Shown here: positions 9,971 to 18,919 of the stretch, one piece after another
Layout: each line of letters opens with the position of its first letter
Numbering within the stretch: position 1 is the stretch's first letter
NCBI GenBank assembly: GCA_016712285.1
Contig: JADJRK010000001.1
Location: 186,001-250,000, forward strand
Direction of reading: 5' to 3'
Source: Planctomycetota bacterium
GTDB lineage: Bacteria; Planctomycetota; UBA8742; UBA2392
DNA length: 64,000 nt
Program-made: the position numbers and the translations under genes
Notes under the pieces: generated by a model
Told to the model about the DNA's origin: nothing
Database searches by the model: none
Seen by the model: the letters and a program-made list of their open reading frames with translations, nothing else

Positions 9971-11323
9971 ATGGCCAGAAAGCGAAAGAAGAAGCACCGC
10001 TACCCAGGGATCAGCGTGTTCAAGAACAAGGCGGGAAGCTGGTACATGAAGTGGACGGATCCCCACACGCTGAAGAGGCATGAGTGTTCCCTGAAGAAGC
10101 TCGGGTTCGACACCTTGGAGCAAGCGGATGCCTACCTGCTCAACGCGAGCCTGGAGCTCCAGGATGAACGCAGACGGGTACGGATTCACGGTCGGCGTGA
10201 GCTGCTGGCTACGACCTGGCCGGTTGCCATCGAGGCGTACCTTGAACACTACAAGGAAATGAACGGCGAAGTTTCGTATGCCCGCCAAGAGGGCGCTCTT
10301 TACGCCTTTCGGGATTGGCTGAGGGGAGACGGCAGGAGATTCGTGACGACTGGCGATGTGACGCGTGTGGCCCTCGTGTCGGTCCACGATCACTTGGCCA
10401 GGCTGAAAAAGCGCCAACCCCGGCAGGGAAAGCGTGGCGCGAACTCGATGCTCAACGAGCCGCTGTCGGCTTCCAGCAAGAACAGCTACAGGGCGGTGAT
10501 TGTCGCGCTCATGAACTGGTTGCGTCGGCGGGAGTACTTGCGGATTAGCTCAGACGATGTCCGTGACGCGATGCCCAAGTTCAGAGAGGAGAAGAAGCTG
10601 CCTGTCGAAGTTCCAGTAGAGACGCTCCGTGCCTTAGTCAAAGCGGCTGTTTCCAATGATCTCTCCATGAACTTTGCTTCTAGGGTGGACAAGCGCGCAT
10701 ACGATGTTGGTGAACGGAGTGACACCGCGACACACACATACAAGCCGCTGTTTCCATTGGTCGCCCTATTGGTTTTGACAGGCATGCGTCTTGGCGAGGC
10801 TCTTCACCTGCGCTGGGAGAACGTCGACCTTTCGGGGAAGCGCATTTGTGTCAGAGCTGACAGGCAAACCAATTGGCAAGTGAAGACTCGCCACGAAAGA
10901 AACATCGGCTTCACAGATTCACCGGCGGTGGAGCGACTTCTCTTCGGACTGACACTCCGCCGCGGTGCTTCAGCTTACGTGTTGCCGGACACCGAAAGTT
11001 CCGATCCCCGCAACTTCAACCGAAAGAGTTGGGGTCGAATGCTGACTTCGGCGGGCATCCCTCACGTGACACCAAAGATGTTGCGGACTACTTATGCGAC
11101 GGCGTTGGCGTCTGCGCGGAAAGCGCCTACTCCGTACCAGCTTGCCTTTCGGATGGGCCATGGTGTGGAGGTCGCTGCTCGGCACTACGTGGCAGACACA
11201 GAACCTCGTGAAGGGGACCGTGTAGAGCAGTGGTTGCAGATTGATGATGTGCTGACGGCGGCGCTGGATGAGTTACGGTATCCGGTCGTACCCAAGCAAG
11301 AAGTTGGTGGGAGGCTGGCCTAG
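9971..11323 (+). CDS. Tyrosine recombinase/integrase of the 32-kb element
   Basis: This 450-residue protein should catalyse integration and excision at the tRNA-Gly repeat 200 bp upstream. It has an N-terminal AP2-like/arm-binding region (GSWYMKWTDP), a SAM-like core-binding domain (about 80-180) and a C-terminal catalytic domain. The first catalytic arginine is in TGMRLGEALHLRW, the lysine region is QVKTRHERN, the second arginine is in TPKMLRTTY, then FRMGHG and the tyrosine in ARHYV. The usual first histidine of the HxxR box is replaced (KMLR), as in the second integrase of the window. An excellent ribosome site (AAAGGAGGATGAG) fixes the ATG start. Confidence 0.92.
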   Translation: MARKRKKKHRYPGISVFKNKAGSWYMKWTDPHTLKRHECSLKKLGFDTLEQADAYLLNASLELQDERRRVRIHGRRELLATTWPVAIEAYLEHYKEMNGEVSYARQEGALYAFRDWLRGDGRRFVTTGDVTRVALVSVHDHLARLKKRQPRQGKRGANSMLNEPLSASSKNSYRAVIVALMNWLRRREYLRISSDDVRDAMPKFREEKKLPVEVPVETLRALVKAAVSNDLSMNFASRVDKRAYDVGERSDTATHTYKPLFPLVALLVLTGMRLGEALHLRWENVDLSGKRICVRADRQTNWQVKTRHERNIGFTDSPAVERLLFGLTLRRGASAYVLPDTESSDPRNFNRKSWGRMLTSAGIPHVTPKMLRTTYATALASARKAPTPYQLAFRMGHGVEVAARHYVADTEPREGDRVEQWLQIDDVLTAALDELRYPVVPKQEVGGRLA

Positions 11324-11427
11324 TTATGCGGCACAGCGTGGATCCTGCCGCCACATGGGAAGGCCCCTGCGGTTTTGACGTAGGGCGGTGTCGGGCGCTG
11401 GCGAGCCTTAGGCACCCTCTATGCATC

Positions 11428-11460
11428 TACTGGAGGTCCCTCATTGAGGGACCTCCAGTA
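11428..11460. terminator. Perfect 16-bp hairpin after the integrase
   Basis: TACTGGAGGTCCCTCA is followed after one base by its exact reverse complement, about 100 bp downstream of the integrase stop. No clear T-run follows. It acts either as a terminator or as a mobile palindrome; related hairpins occur at 12398-12422 and 39544-39566. Confidence 0.75.
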
Positions 11461-11645
11461 TTCCTAGGCTGATGAGTTGTAAACAAACGCGCCTCTCTCG
11501 CCTACGCGGTTTTATCAGGCCTTGGCGCGGCGAATGATCACGGCCACCCGAGCAGGGGCGACAAGGTCCAGCGCCAGGTGTTGGATTGTGTTAGGTTTCG
11601 TTAGGTCATGGTCGAAATCGGGGGTCGTAGGGCCACACTTTCCCT

Positions 11646-12413
11646 ATGACCCTGCGGAAAGAAAAGGACAGGCCGATCTTCGAGTCTCTGGGCGGGCGCG
11701 GCAATGCGCTCGCCGGTCTGACGGTCAAGCAGACCAAGGCGCTCACGGCGATACTGGCCGGAAAGAACAACAAAGAAGCAGCCCAGGCAGCCGGTGTGCG
11801 CCGAGAGACTGTCAGCCACTGGCGCAATCACCACAGTCCGTTCCAGACGCACCTCTTGATGGCTCGGGCCGAACTGTTCGCGCAAATCGTTCAGAGCGTT
11901 TGGTCCGAAGGCCTGGAGTCCATCCGGTACCTCGCTGGAGTACGTAACAGCAAGTTTGCCAGCATCGACCAGCGCATGCGTGCTGCCCAGGTTCTGTTGA
12001 AGTCCGCTGCCTGGCCGACGTCCGCCATGAAGCCCACCGTGCCTGACGCCCAGATCACGAGTTGGCGGGAGCTAGCCAGAGCCGAGGATGACGAGGCCAA
12101 CTACGAAGAAATGCTGGCATTAGTGGCAGAGATCGAGGAGTTTGACCCGGAGCGCCGCTACAAGGAAGTGGAGTCTCTCAGGTCGCGGGTGCAAGAACTC
12201 GAAAACGGCGAAACGGGCGAAGACCACTCCAACGAAGAGCCGAATCCAAAGGCCCAGGAGGCATTGGCGCTGGCCAGGTTCCGATTGCAGCAGGCCGAAG
12301 CTGGCATTCGCCGCTACGAACTTCGCCTGACGCACCTCAGGGGGAACCTGCGCTACCTGGAAGAGCTTGACGAGGCATCGGCTGGCCCTGCAAAATCGGA
12401 GGCGTCTCAGTGA
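11646..12413 (+). CDS. phBC6A51-type HTH protein, small-terminase-like, with coiled coil
   Basis: This 255-residue protein begins with a helix-turn-helix (about residues 22-60: LTVKQTKALTAILAGKN, EAAQAAGVRRETVSHW) of the type seen in phage small terminase subunits and related DNA-binding proteins. A helical middle follows, then a long charged coiled coil (about 135-245). No large terminase or other packaging gene is nearby, so it may be a regulator or a replication accessory protein instead. There is no good ribosome site before the ATG. A hairpin spans its stop codon. Confidence 0.6.
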   Translation: MTLRKEKDRPIFESLGGRGNALAGLTVKQTKALTAILAGKNNKEAAQAAGVRRETVSHWRNHHSPFQTHLLMARAELFAQIVQSVWSEGLESIRYLAGVRNSKFASIDQRMRAAQVLLKSAAWPTSAMKPTVPDAQITSWRELARAEDDEANYEEMLALVAEIEEFDPERRYKEVESLRSRVQELENGETGEDHSNEEPNPKAQEALALARFRLQQAEAGIRRYELRLTHLRGNLRYLEELDEASAGPAKSEASQ

Positions 12414-12422
12414 GGGGCCTCC
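12398..12422. terminator. Hairpin overlapping a stop codon
   Basis: GGAGGCGTCTCA pairs with TGAGGGGCCTCC with two mismatches and a one-base loop. The TGA stop of the upstream gene lies inside it. The arms resemble those of the perfect hairpin at 11428-11460. Confidence 0.55.
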
Positions 12423-12458
12423 ATACGTCGCGAAGTGAAGTGCGCCGCCGGAGGAAAG

Positions 12459-13226
12459 CTACTTGGTTTTTCGAATGATTCTGGCGATGCGCGCTGGAGC
12501 CACGAGAAGCCAACGGTACTCGGTGTGGCCGCCTGTGACGATGCCTCGTGGGAATCTCAGGCTTTGCAGAACTTTGGCGTCACCGAAGAAGTTCAACAGC
12601 ATGTTGAGAAGCTTGTCGTCGATGGCCGGGCCAGTGGCCGGAAGCGAAGTTCCAGCCTCCAGTGAGCCTTTCGTGGGCCAGATGAACCTTCCCCACCTAT
12701 TGGGCGTATACAAGGCACGAAGCTGAGCCTTCCGCAATGGGACCGCCGAGTCAGTCTCCAACAACCTCTTCAGGCTGCTTGCGGCTTTGAGCGCATGCGC
12801 CTTGACTTCGTCGTATCGCCTGACGTGCCCGAAGTGCTTGCGCAATACATAGGGCGGGGTGTAGCCGTCCTTGTACATGCGTTTGGACCAGAGCAGCGTC
12901 GCCGAGATGCCGCTTGCCCTTCCAACTTCCGTATCTATGGGTTTGGCGAAGTCGACAAGTTCATGGTCGTCAACTTTGAACGGCTGAACCATCCCATCCT
13001 TGCGGCCCTTCGGCATTTCCCGGCTGTGTCCGTACTTCTTTCCGGGCGATAGAAGAAATGCATCTAGCGCGGACTCGGGCGCAAGTTCGACCGCGAATCT
13101 GGCACGAACTGCATCCTCCAACTCGTTGGTGACTTCCTCGTATCTCTCGTTGTCAAGTGATACCGGTTGGCCCTGCGCTTTCAGGAAGTCGGCGAGTTGC
13201 TTCTTGGTGAACAGTCGATTCGCCAT
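12459..13226 (-). CDS. Hypothetical protein, 255 aa
   Basis: I do not recognise this soluble, basic-ended protein. It starts MANRLFTKKQLADFL, a helical segment rather like a short HTH. It has no signal peptide, membrane segment or obvious catalytic motif. The start has a GGAG ribosome site 6-7 bases upstream. It forms a two-gene minus-strand unit with the gene at 13266-13760 (39-bp gap), opposite in direction to its flanking genes. Such two-gene units in a mobile element are often toxin-antitoxin or defence pairs, but nothing in the sequence proves this. Confidence 0.65.
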   Translation of the reverse strand: MANRLFTKKQLADFLKAQGQPVSLDNERYEEVTNELEDAVRARFAVELAPESALDAFLLSPGKKYGHSREMPKGRKDGMVQPFKVDDHELVDFAKPIDTEVGRASGISATLLWSKRMYKDGYTPPYVLRKHFGHVRRYDEVKAHALKAASSLKRLLETDSAVPLRKAQLRALYTPNRWGRFIWPTKGSLEAGTSLPATGPAIDDKLLNMLLNFFGDAKVLQSLRFPRGIVTGGHTEYRWLLVAPARIARIIRKTK

Positions 13227-13265
13227 AAACGGCTCCGGTCAGACTTTCGCAGCATAGCGGCCAGA

Positions 13266-13760
13266 TTAGGTCCGCCCGCTGAAGTCTCGCGCGGGTCCTT
13301 CCCAATCGTCGCCGATTGTGCCTGGCTTGCCATCCAAGGTCTGCACCAGGTGTTCACATAGAAGCTTGAACTCTTTTACGCTCAAGATGGATTTCATATC
13401 GTTCACAACCCGAACTTCGACTTTGAGTTCGGTATCGAGAGGTGTGCTGATGTGTTCGATAGACGGATAGAGCCCATGGGCGGACCCGTGACCAAGGGAC
13501 AGTCGAAACTTGGAGTAAGCGCCTATCCCTTCACTTTTGCTTAGTGCATCAAGCACCGCTTCAAGCCATTCCTCCTGGGTAGGCAATCGTTTTGGCGACG
13601 CCTGCTTCTCATTCGCCTTTTTCGCTCGTTCCATACAGGTTTGCACCTTAGTGCTCACCCAACTTGCCCATGGTTGAACGCCTTCTCGATCGGCTGTCCA
13701 CTTGGGCATCTGATCCAAGATCTCGTCTGGGTCAAAGGCCTGCCACGGTAGATTTGCCAT
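13266..13760 (-). CDS. Hypothetical protein, 164 aa
   Basis: This small soluble protein is rich in Trp near the N-terminus (LPWQAF, MPKWTA, QPWASW), followed by a Lys/Ala-rich helix. The middle has a possible alpha/beta part (LKVEVRVVNDM). It matches no family I know. A GTG one codon upstream (13763) is an alternative start. It is the first gene of a unit with 12459-13226, and is divergent from the acetyltransferase-like gene, with about 150 bp between for promoters. Confidence 0.6.
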   Translation of the reverse strand: MANLPWQAFDPDEILDQMPKWTADREGVQPWASWVSTKVQTCMERAKKANEKQASPKRLPTQEEWLEAVLDALSKSEGIGAYSKFRLSLGHGSAHGLYPSIEHISTPLDTELKVEVRVVNDMKSILSVKEFKLLCEHLVQTLDGKPGTIGDDWEGPARDFSGRT

Positions 13761-13916
13761 CACGTATCTCGCAGATGGAAGAAGTGAAGTTCACGCTTGA
13801 TCTTTCTCAACGCGAGAGAACAGATCAAGGTCCGGATCCGATTGGGCGCAATGAAAAGCACAACGTAACATCTCAGTCGAACACGCTAATCGGTGGAGAC
13901 TAATAGAGGGGATGCT

Positions 13917-14450
13917 ATGCCGAACGCCAGACTTGTACGCCAATCCAACCCAGTTTGGAATCGTGAGTTCTTGGCACACGTTTCAACGCATCGAGTTTGC
14001 TACCCCGGGGTCGACCAAGCCGGGGTTGATCGAGTAGACGCTGAGCTTAGTGGGGGAATACAGTCGCAACGCAACAACGCGGCCGAGTGTTTTGAGATCG
14101 TAATCGACGACCCATTGCCGAACACCGTCATAGGAGAGCTTTGCGTTACAAAGCCGTTCGTCTGCCCACTGACCTCCGTTTACACGAAGGAAGTATCCAT
14201 GACGGTTTTCGACAGCCACTCGGGAAGTGGATTTGGGCGTCAAGCCCTAGATGCATATCTGAAGGCAACCACGGTGTGGCCAGTCGATTGCGTCGTCCAG
14301 GCGGCCAACCCAAGGGCAGCCGACATCGAGCGATTCCTATTGAGTCTTGGATTCGTCCGAATCAATCCAGCGGGTTCAAAGAAGGTCATAGTCCGCATGA
14401 GTACTGCGCCTGCACCTTCACCCCCACCACTTCCTGCGACCGGCTCCTAG
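13917..14450 (+). CDS. GNAT-like acetyltransferase
   Basis: This protein of about 177 residues shows a GNAT-type layout: a beta strand (VIGELCV), then TVFDSHSGSGFGRQALDAYL, which resembles the acetyl-CoA binding motif A (R/Q-x-x-G-x-G/A), then QAANPRAADIERFLLSLGF, the usual helix and 'neighbour' motif at the GNAT C-terminus. Substrate is unknown. I chose the ATG at 13917 because AGAGGGG lies six bases upstream; a GTG at 13893 would add eight residues. The C-terminal proline-rich tail looks disordered. A hairpin follows 50 bp after the stop. Confidence 0.6.
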   Translation: MPNARLVRQSNPVWNREFLAHVSTHRVCYPGVDQAGVDRVDAELSGGIQSQRNNAAECFEIVIDDPLPNTVIGELCVTKPFVCPLTSVYTKEVSMTVFDSHSGSGFGRQALDAYLKATTVWPVDCVVQAANPRAADIERFLLSLGFVRINPAGSKKVIVRMSTAPAPSPPPLPATGS

Positions 14451-14502
14451 AGCCACGCCCCTCAGTAGTGCGTGAGCCAGGCGGTGATGTGGCTGGAGTA
14501 AA

Positions 14503-14532
14503 GAACGAAGGCCCTGGATTGGGTCTTCGTTC
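14503..14532. terminator. Bidirectional hairpin terminator
   Basis: GAACGAAGGCCC and GGGTCTTCGTTC form a 12-bp stem with one mismatch and a 6-base loop. It lies between two convergent genes ending at 14450 and 14538. Confidence 0.7.
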
Positions 14533-14537
14533 AGTGG

Positions 14538-14888
14538 TCAGCCGCGAGGCGGCTGACTCGGGGGGAGTGCTGTCTGGCCCTGCATCATGGCCTTCAACGT
14601 GTCGAGTAGCTGCGTCCGCTGATTCGGATCAAGGTTGGGTAGCTGTTGTAAACTCGACTCGAAAGCGTGAAGCTGCCGCTGCTGCATCGCCGCTGACGCG
14701 CCCAGCGCGGCCATGAAGGCTTGCATCTGAAGCTCCAGCTCGTGCATGCCGATCAGCGACTGAAGGGCCTCTAGCTGGTTGTCCGAAACGTGTTCGATCA
14801 TGCGGTGGAAGCTGAACTGGCGGACCGTTTCGGCGTCGCCTTGTACGGCCCAGGACTGCTGCCGTTTTCTTCGGTTCCGTCGGGCCAT
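14538..14888 (-). CDS. Hypothetical protein, 116 aa
   Basis: This is a small helical protein with a very basic N-terminus (ARRNRRKRQQSW), a Met/Gln/Ala-rich helical core and a Pro-rich C-terminal tail. It is not recognised. It is translationally coupled to the nuclease gene upstream: the TGA of that gene overlaps this ATG (TGATG at 14890-14886). The tight coupling suggests it works with that nuclease, perhaps as a DNA- or partner-binding subunit. Confidence 0.6.
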   Translation of the reverse strand: MARRNRRKRQQSWAVQGDAETVRQFSFHRMIEHVSDNQLEALQSLIGMHELELQMQAFMAALGASAAMQQRQLHAFESSLQQLPNLDPNQRTQLLDTLKAMMQGQTALPPSQPPRG

Positions 14889-15676
14889 CACGCCTCCTTG
14901 CCGCGTTCGCCGTTGCAGCGGTCGCGGTACTCACAGCCCATGCACTGCCAATCGCGCCTGCGGGGAAACACGCCGAGGGCCGTTGCCGCTTCGACTTCGC
15001 GAATCGCTTCGATCAGTTCGGCTTCGTCGGCTGCGTCCCGAACAACGGGGTAGCGGATGAACCGCGGCGATTTAGTTCGGGTCACCAACCAGAACTCGAA
15101 GTCAACGGCGCAGCGATAGAGCTGCCGGGCCGCGACGATGTAGGTTGTCGCTTGGCTGTCGAAGTCCAGCCGGTCTTGGCCGAAGGCCTGGGCGCTGGTC
15201 TTGAGGTCAACGACCAGAACCCTGTTGCCTTGCCGCAGCACCAGGTCGAGCACGCCCTCGACAACCCTTCCGGGCTCGATCTCGATTTCGAAGCTGCGCT
15301 CGATGTCGAGTACCTCGATGTCGCGGGGTGACTCAGCAAGGAACACGGCCAGCATCTCATGGCCCTTGCCAATCAGCTCGTCGAGGCTTGCCTTGCCGTA
15401 ATCTACCGGGCAACCGACTTCCTCGTTGTACTTGGCGGAATCGGTAAGGGCCCGGTCGAAGGCCGCGTATACCTCCGCTGACACGAACTGCTCGCCCCGT
15501 TGAATGCCGCGGAAGTGCAGCTCGGCCGCTTCATGGAACGCGATACCCAGCAGCATGCTGCCGCTGACGCGTTCTTCGGTGGCAAGGTCGATGTAGCGGT
15601 AGCGGTGCAGCCGCGGGCACCGCAGCCACGAACTGAGCCTGCTGAAACTTGTGCGTGTGGCTGTCTTCGTTTGCAT
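14888..15676 (-). CDS. PD-(D/E)XK nuclease, RecB/Cas4-like, with iron-sulfur cysteines
   Basis: This 262-residue protein has the full RecB-family signature: SWLRCPRLHRY with the first cysteine, GIAFHEAAELH (GxxxH motif), the acidic residue in VEGVLDLVL, the catalytic VVDLKTS, and QATTYIVAA (QxxxY motif). The C-terminal WQCMGCEYRDRC supplies three more cysteines for a probable 4Fe-4S cluster, as in Cas4 and AddB. It is expected to be a DNA exonuclease or end-processing enzyme, here probably serving element replication or recombination, since it sits among clamp-like and single-strand-handling genes and not near any CRISPR array. Ribosome site AAAGGT precedes the ATG. Confidence 0.88.
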   Translation of the reverse strand: MQTKTATRTSFSRLSSWLRCPRLHRYRYIDLATEERVSGSMLLGIAFHEAAELHFRGIQRGEQFVSAEVYAAFDRALTDSAKYNEEVGCPVDYGKASLDELIGKGHEMLAVFLAESPRDIEVLDIERSFEIEIEPGRVVEGVLDLVLRQGNRVLVVDLKTSAQAFGQDRLDFDSQATTYIVAARQLYRCAVDFEFWLVTRTKSPRFIRYPVVRDAADEAELIEAIREVEAATALGVFPRRRDWQCMGCEYRDRCNGERGKEA

Positions 15677-15736
15677 GATGGGACCTTTCTGAAGGGGACG
15701 GCCAGCGCCGCCCCCTGACGTTGAAGGCCAGCGCGT

Positions 15737-16201
15737 TTAGGCCTGTACCCCGTTGAGTTCGTCGATCAATTGCCCCGCCTGTTGTTTGGACAGGTCGTCC
15801 AGGCTGAGGCCACGCTCGCTGCGCAGCCAGTTGCGGTACTGCTCGGCGCTGAAGTTGCGCTTGCGTCTGGCCAACGACAACAGAAAGCCGATCTGCTTCT
15901 TGCTGGCGGTTGCACCGTTTGCAGCGATCCGGTTGACGGGCTCCCGGTGCTGCCCGTTGCCGCCGTTTCGACGGACTTCCCCGTTGCCCCCGTTGCGGGC
16001 GGGCAAACGGTTGCGGCCGATTTCCTCGGCCACAGCAGCCTTCAAGTCGCCCCAAAGGCTGTGCAGCGCGGCCTTGAGGGCATCAGGCTTGTTGACAAGC
16101 GAGTCCGCCAGTTCGATCTCGGCCGTGGCGTGAAACGACTGCGAACTGTACTCCTGCTCGGCTGGCACCTTCAGGCCGTAACTTGCGACGATCTTGATCA
16201 T
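15737..16201 (-). CDS. Phage/plasmid-type hypothetical protein, 154 aa
   Basis: It starts MIKIVASYGLKVP, followed by a beta-rich N-terminal half, a basic Gly/Asn-rich linker (about 70-90), and a compact helical C-terminal domain (KKQIGFLLSLARRKR, EQYRNWLRSE, DLSKQQAGQLIDELNG). The C-terminal pattern recalls the GemA/DUF1018 type of small phage domain, but this is weak. An AAAGGAG site fixes the ATG at 16201, shorter than the longest open frame. It lies in the same minus-strand run as the nuclease and clamp-like genes. Confidence 0.6.
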   Translation of the reverse strand: MIKIVASYGLKVPAEQEYSSQSFHATAEIELADSLVNKPDALKAALHSLWGDLKAAVAEEIGRNRLPARNGGNGEVRRNGGNGQHREPVNRIAANGATASKKQIGFLLSLARRKRNFSAEQYRNWLRSERGLSLDDLSKQQAGQLIDELNGVQA

Positions 16202-16355
16202 GACGCTCCTTTCAACGTAGCGGGGCCGAGGTAAACACCCCGGCCCCTGGTTCAGAAGTAGTGAATTGGCAAAGGTACCCGCCGCCATTGCCACGGCAGG
16301 CGGACCTCGCGGGCTCAACCGGCAGGGCCGGGAGGCTGGTGTTGAGGGTGTCGAG

Positions 16356-17240
16356 TTACGGACGCGATAGTCTAGCTGGAGCTTTGAACACTTCCGTGCG
16401 ATGCCAGGCGGTGAACTCGGGCTTCGGAAGGAACTCGTCTGCTTGGGGTTTCGCCAAGGGCTTCAGTGAGTGATCCACTAACAACCGACTGGCTTCTTCA
16501 CCACCCGAAACCTCCTGGGAAACCAAGATCCGATTGTCCTCAGAGATGCCGATCGCGCCTCGGTCCAATGCGACATGATGCAGCGCACAGAGGGCAAGGC
16601 CGTTCCGCGGCTCATCGGGGCCGCTCTCGCAATGCCACCTGATGTGGGCAGCTTCGATGCCGAGCAAGTTGTTCCCGAGCCTGCCACCATAACCGCAGAC
16701 CGCACACTTGGATTCATACGCCCGGATTACGTCCTCCCGGAATCGGGGATCTCGTCTTCTTCTGGTGATGACCTCGGTCTGCGGTAAGCCAACTGCTTCT
16801 CTGATTGATGCGTGGTAGGTGTCCGGCCAGAACTCGTCGAGAATCCTGCGGGTCAGATCCTCCCGAAGCCGGGCGTCTTCGACAAGTTGGCTCCAAAGTG
16901 GTTCCGGTATCGCGCCGGTCGCGTTTTGCTCAATCAAAGTACGCTTGGTCGGTGACTTGCTTCCCAACCTAGCCGGTAGCTTGGCTGCATTCTCAATCAC
17001 CCAGAATCCGTCTGACTGGAGGTGCCAGAAGGGCATTTCCGGGTGATACGTCCTTCGCTTCGGCCCAAACTCGCGCAGATACTGTTGCAGGGGCCCCGCA
17101 GCTTCTCGGAAAGGCAACCGGGCGTCCAACCGTTGCCCGGCTCTGGCTATCAACATCAGCACAAGCAGTGGCTTATGTACCGCACGGACACCACCTTGGT
17201 GCCAAACGTTCAGGTTCGTGACTGCATGAAGCCAGTCCAT
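16356..17240 (-). CDS. McrA-type HNH endonuclease with sulfur-binding-like domain
   Basis: The N-terminal 150 residues (LNVWHQGGVRAVHKPLLVL, then LPFREA and PFWHLQSDGFW) resemble the sulfur-binding domain of phosphorothioate-dependent type IV restriction enzymes such as ScoMcrA. The C-terminal part is an HNH nuclease: CAVCGYGG, then GIEAAHIRWH, GLALCALHH, a zinc-type betabeta-alpha-metal fold. Enzymes of this kind cut DNA modified by Dnd phosphorothioation, so it probably protects the element's host against modified phage or plasmid DNA. The ATG at 17240 has GGCGG upstream; an in-frame GTG at 17276 would add 12 residues. Confidence 0.82.
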   Translation of the reverse strand: MDWLHAVTNLNVWHQGGVRAVHKPLLVLMLIARAGQRLDARLPFREAAGPLQQYLREFGPKRRTYHPEMPFWHLQSDGFWVIENAAKLPARLGSKSPTKRTLIEQNATGAIPEPLWSQLVEDARLREDLTRRILDEFWPDTYHASIREAVGLPQTEVITRRRRDPRFREDVIRAYESKCAVCGYGGRLGNNLLGIEAAHIRWHCESGPDEPRNGLALCALHHVALDRGAIGISEDNRILVSQEVSGGEEASRLLVDHSLKPLAKPQADEFLPKPEFTAWHRTEVFKAPARLSRP

Positions 17241-17419
17241 TCTACCGCCTTGGGGTATGCCCGGTTGTCCCGGCACTGAGCCATGCCACGTTCAACCGTA
17301 TCCTACCTTGGAGCGTGATGTCGCGGACTAGCAGTCGACTGGCGTCAAGGCGGTTCATTTGGCGACTGGGCGCTAGCCCGAAAGGACAACCTCGGGGATC
17401 ACGCGGCCAACACTCAGCT

Positions 17420-18274
17420 TCAGCCGCCAATGATCTCGGCCAGCTCACCCTCCACCGGCGTGGACTTGCGACGCCGACGGCGAGGTTTGGCTGCCTGCTG
17501 GGGCGCAACCACGGGCAGCGTCGGCAGGTCGTCATAGACCGCCTGGGCAGCCTCCATTTCCTGCTCGGTTGGAACGACCGCCGCCTCTTCATCCTCTTCG
17601 TCCGGCTCAGCCGGTGCGGCAACACCGGGACCGTCGTCGCGCAACTTGGCGAGTTGGTCCGGCACATGTTCTTCGGGCCTGTCTACCTGGACCGGCATGC
17701 ACAGCATGGCCGTGCCATCCTTGCACGAGAACCCGAGAGCCTGCTGGTCGTCGATGATGCGCAATGTGACAACTTCATTTTGGGTCACGCCCCTGAGTGC
17801 CTTCAGCGACCGCAGCAACTGGTCGATGTTGACGGTGATCGCCTTCGCCTCGGCATAGTCCGGAATCACGCCGCCGACCTCGGGGAAAACGCCTTCAACG
17901 CGCCGGGCCGTCATGCCCTGGGTGTTCGACAAGTCGGTGACGCCCAGGACGATGCTGTCCTGACGGACGTCAGCTTGGATGAACTGGGTCATCGGCGGGG
18001 CGTGCCGCTTGGGCTTGCCTAACATAGCCGCAGCCTTGGCAGCGTCGTCGAGCGACAGCAAGAACGGCTCCGCCTTGGGAGGCGCAGACTTGGGGTCGAT
18101 TCCGTCAATCTTCGGCGCTTCCTGAGGGTCGGCGTCAGGGTAGGGCGTGAACAGCAGCGAGTGCCCATCGGTGGATAACGTGCCACCGGGCATCAGCGCG
18201 ATCGTGTTCAGTGCGTAGCGACTGCGGTTGGCGGCCGCGACGTGGTGCTTCAGTGTTGCCGGATGTAGCAGCAT
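17420..18274 (-). CDS. DNA sliding-clamp-like protein (DnaN-like)
   Basis: This 284-residue protein shows features of the bacterial beta clamp: RYALNTIALMPGGTLSTDGH matches the strand-helix and 'xTDGHRL' element, and GVFPEVGGVIPDY, VNIDQLLRSLKAL and the following strands match the third clamp domain. A true DnaN has about 370 residues in three domains; this has perhaps two, plus an acidic stretch (PDEEDEEA) and a very basic C-terminal patch (KPRRRRRK). It may be a mobile-element clamp or clamp decoy. Ribosome site GAAGGAG fixes the start. Confidence 0.6.
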   Translation of the reverse strand: MLLHPATLKHHVAAANRSRYALNTIALMPGGTLSTDGHSLLFTPYPDADPQEAPKIDGIDPKSAPPKAEPFLLSLDDAAKAAAMLGKPKRHAPPMTQFIQADVRQDSIVLGVTDLSNTQGMTARRVEGVFPEVGGVIPDYAEAKAITVNIDQLLRSLKALRGVTQNEVVTLRIIDDQQALGFSCKDGTAMLCMPVQVDRPEEHVPDQLAKLRDDGPGVAAPAEPDEEDEEAAVVPTEQEMEAAQAVYDDLPTLPVVAPQQAAKPRRRRRKSTPVEGELAEIIGG

Positions 18275-18548
18275 GGATTCTCCTTCAACAGAAGAGGCGG
18301 CCCATGTGGACCGCCCCGAAACAAGCAGACCCGGACCATCCGGGCCTGTACTCGTGAACCGTGGGAATGCCGGGGTAGCGTCGCGGCGAGAAGTCCTGGT
18401 CAGACCCGCCTGAGGCGGCGAGCAAGGGCCCGGACGGCCCGACCCAGTCCAAACCAGGCCAGGACAACCCAGCAGGCACAGCCGTAATAGATTGCGATGA
18501 GTTCAAGCATGCCCAAAGTATGGGCCGCGGTGCGCGGCTTTCGAGCCG

Positions 18549-18752
18549 TCAGATGCTGCGCTTGGTCAACATCTCGTAGCAGCCGTCCACGGTGATGCTG
18601 ACGCCAGTGCGTTTGCCGGAAGGGCGGATGCGTATCTCCGGCAACAGGCCGGTGTGGTCAATCTCGACCACCATCTTCTTCGACTTTCGGGCATCGTGGC
18701 TGCGGCTGGGTACGACACGAACGAGTTTCTTGCCCTGCGTTAGCGGTGTCAT
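18549..18752 (-). CDS. Small hypothetical protein, 67 aa
   Basis: This 67-residue basic protein (MTPLTQGKKLVRVV...) is not recognised. It is supported by an essentially perfect Shine-Dalgarno sequence (AAAGGAGGTGA) six bases before the ATG. It has a beta-like pattern (MVVEIDH, EIRIRPSG, VSITVDG). It lies at the head of the minus-strand run leading to the clamp-like gene. Confidence 0.65.
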   Translation of the reverse strand: MTPLTQGKKLVRVVPSRSHDARKSKKMVVEIDHTGLLPEIRIRPSGKRTGVSITVDGCYEMLTKRSI

Positions 18753-18919
18753 GGCGTCACCTCCTTTGAGAAATATGTGTTCTCGACCGTGTTCCTATCG
18801 CGGGAGTGGATCGTCGGGCTATCGCTTCAGAAACGGGCAACAAGAAAGTGCTGCGAGTGCAAGTGGCTGGCGAAAGGCGTTTGGGCCTGAAAGTGAATTC
18901 AGTACGATGGCTCCAACCC

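Noticed and set aside
18285..18506. 73-residue minus-strand frame
   Set aside because: No ribosome site, Trp/Gly/Ser-rich random-looking sequence; left as non-coding.
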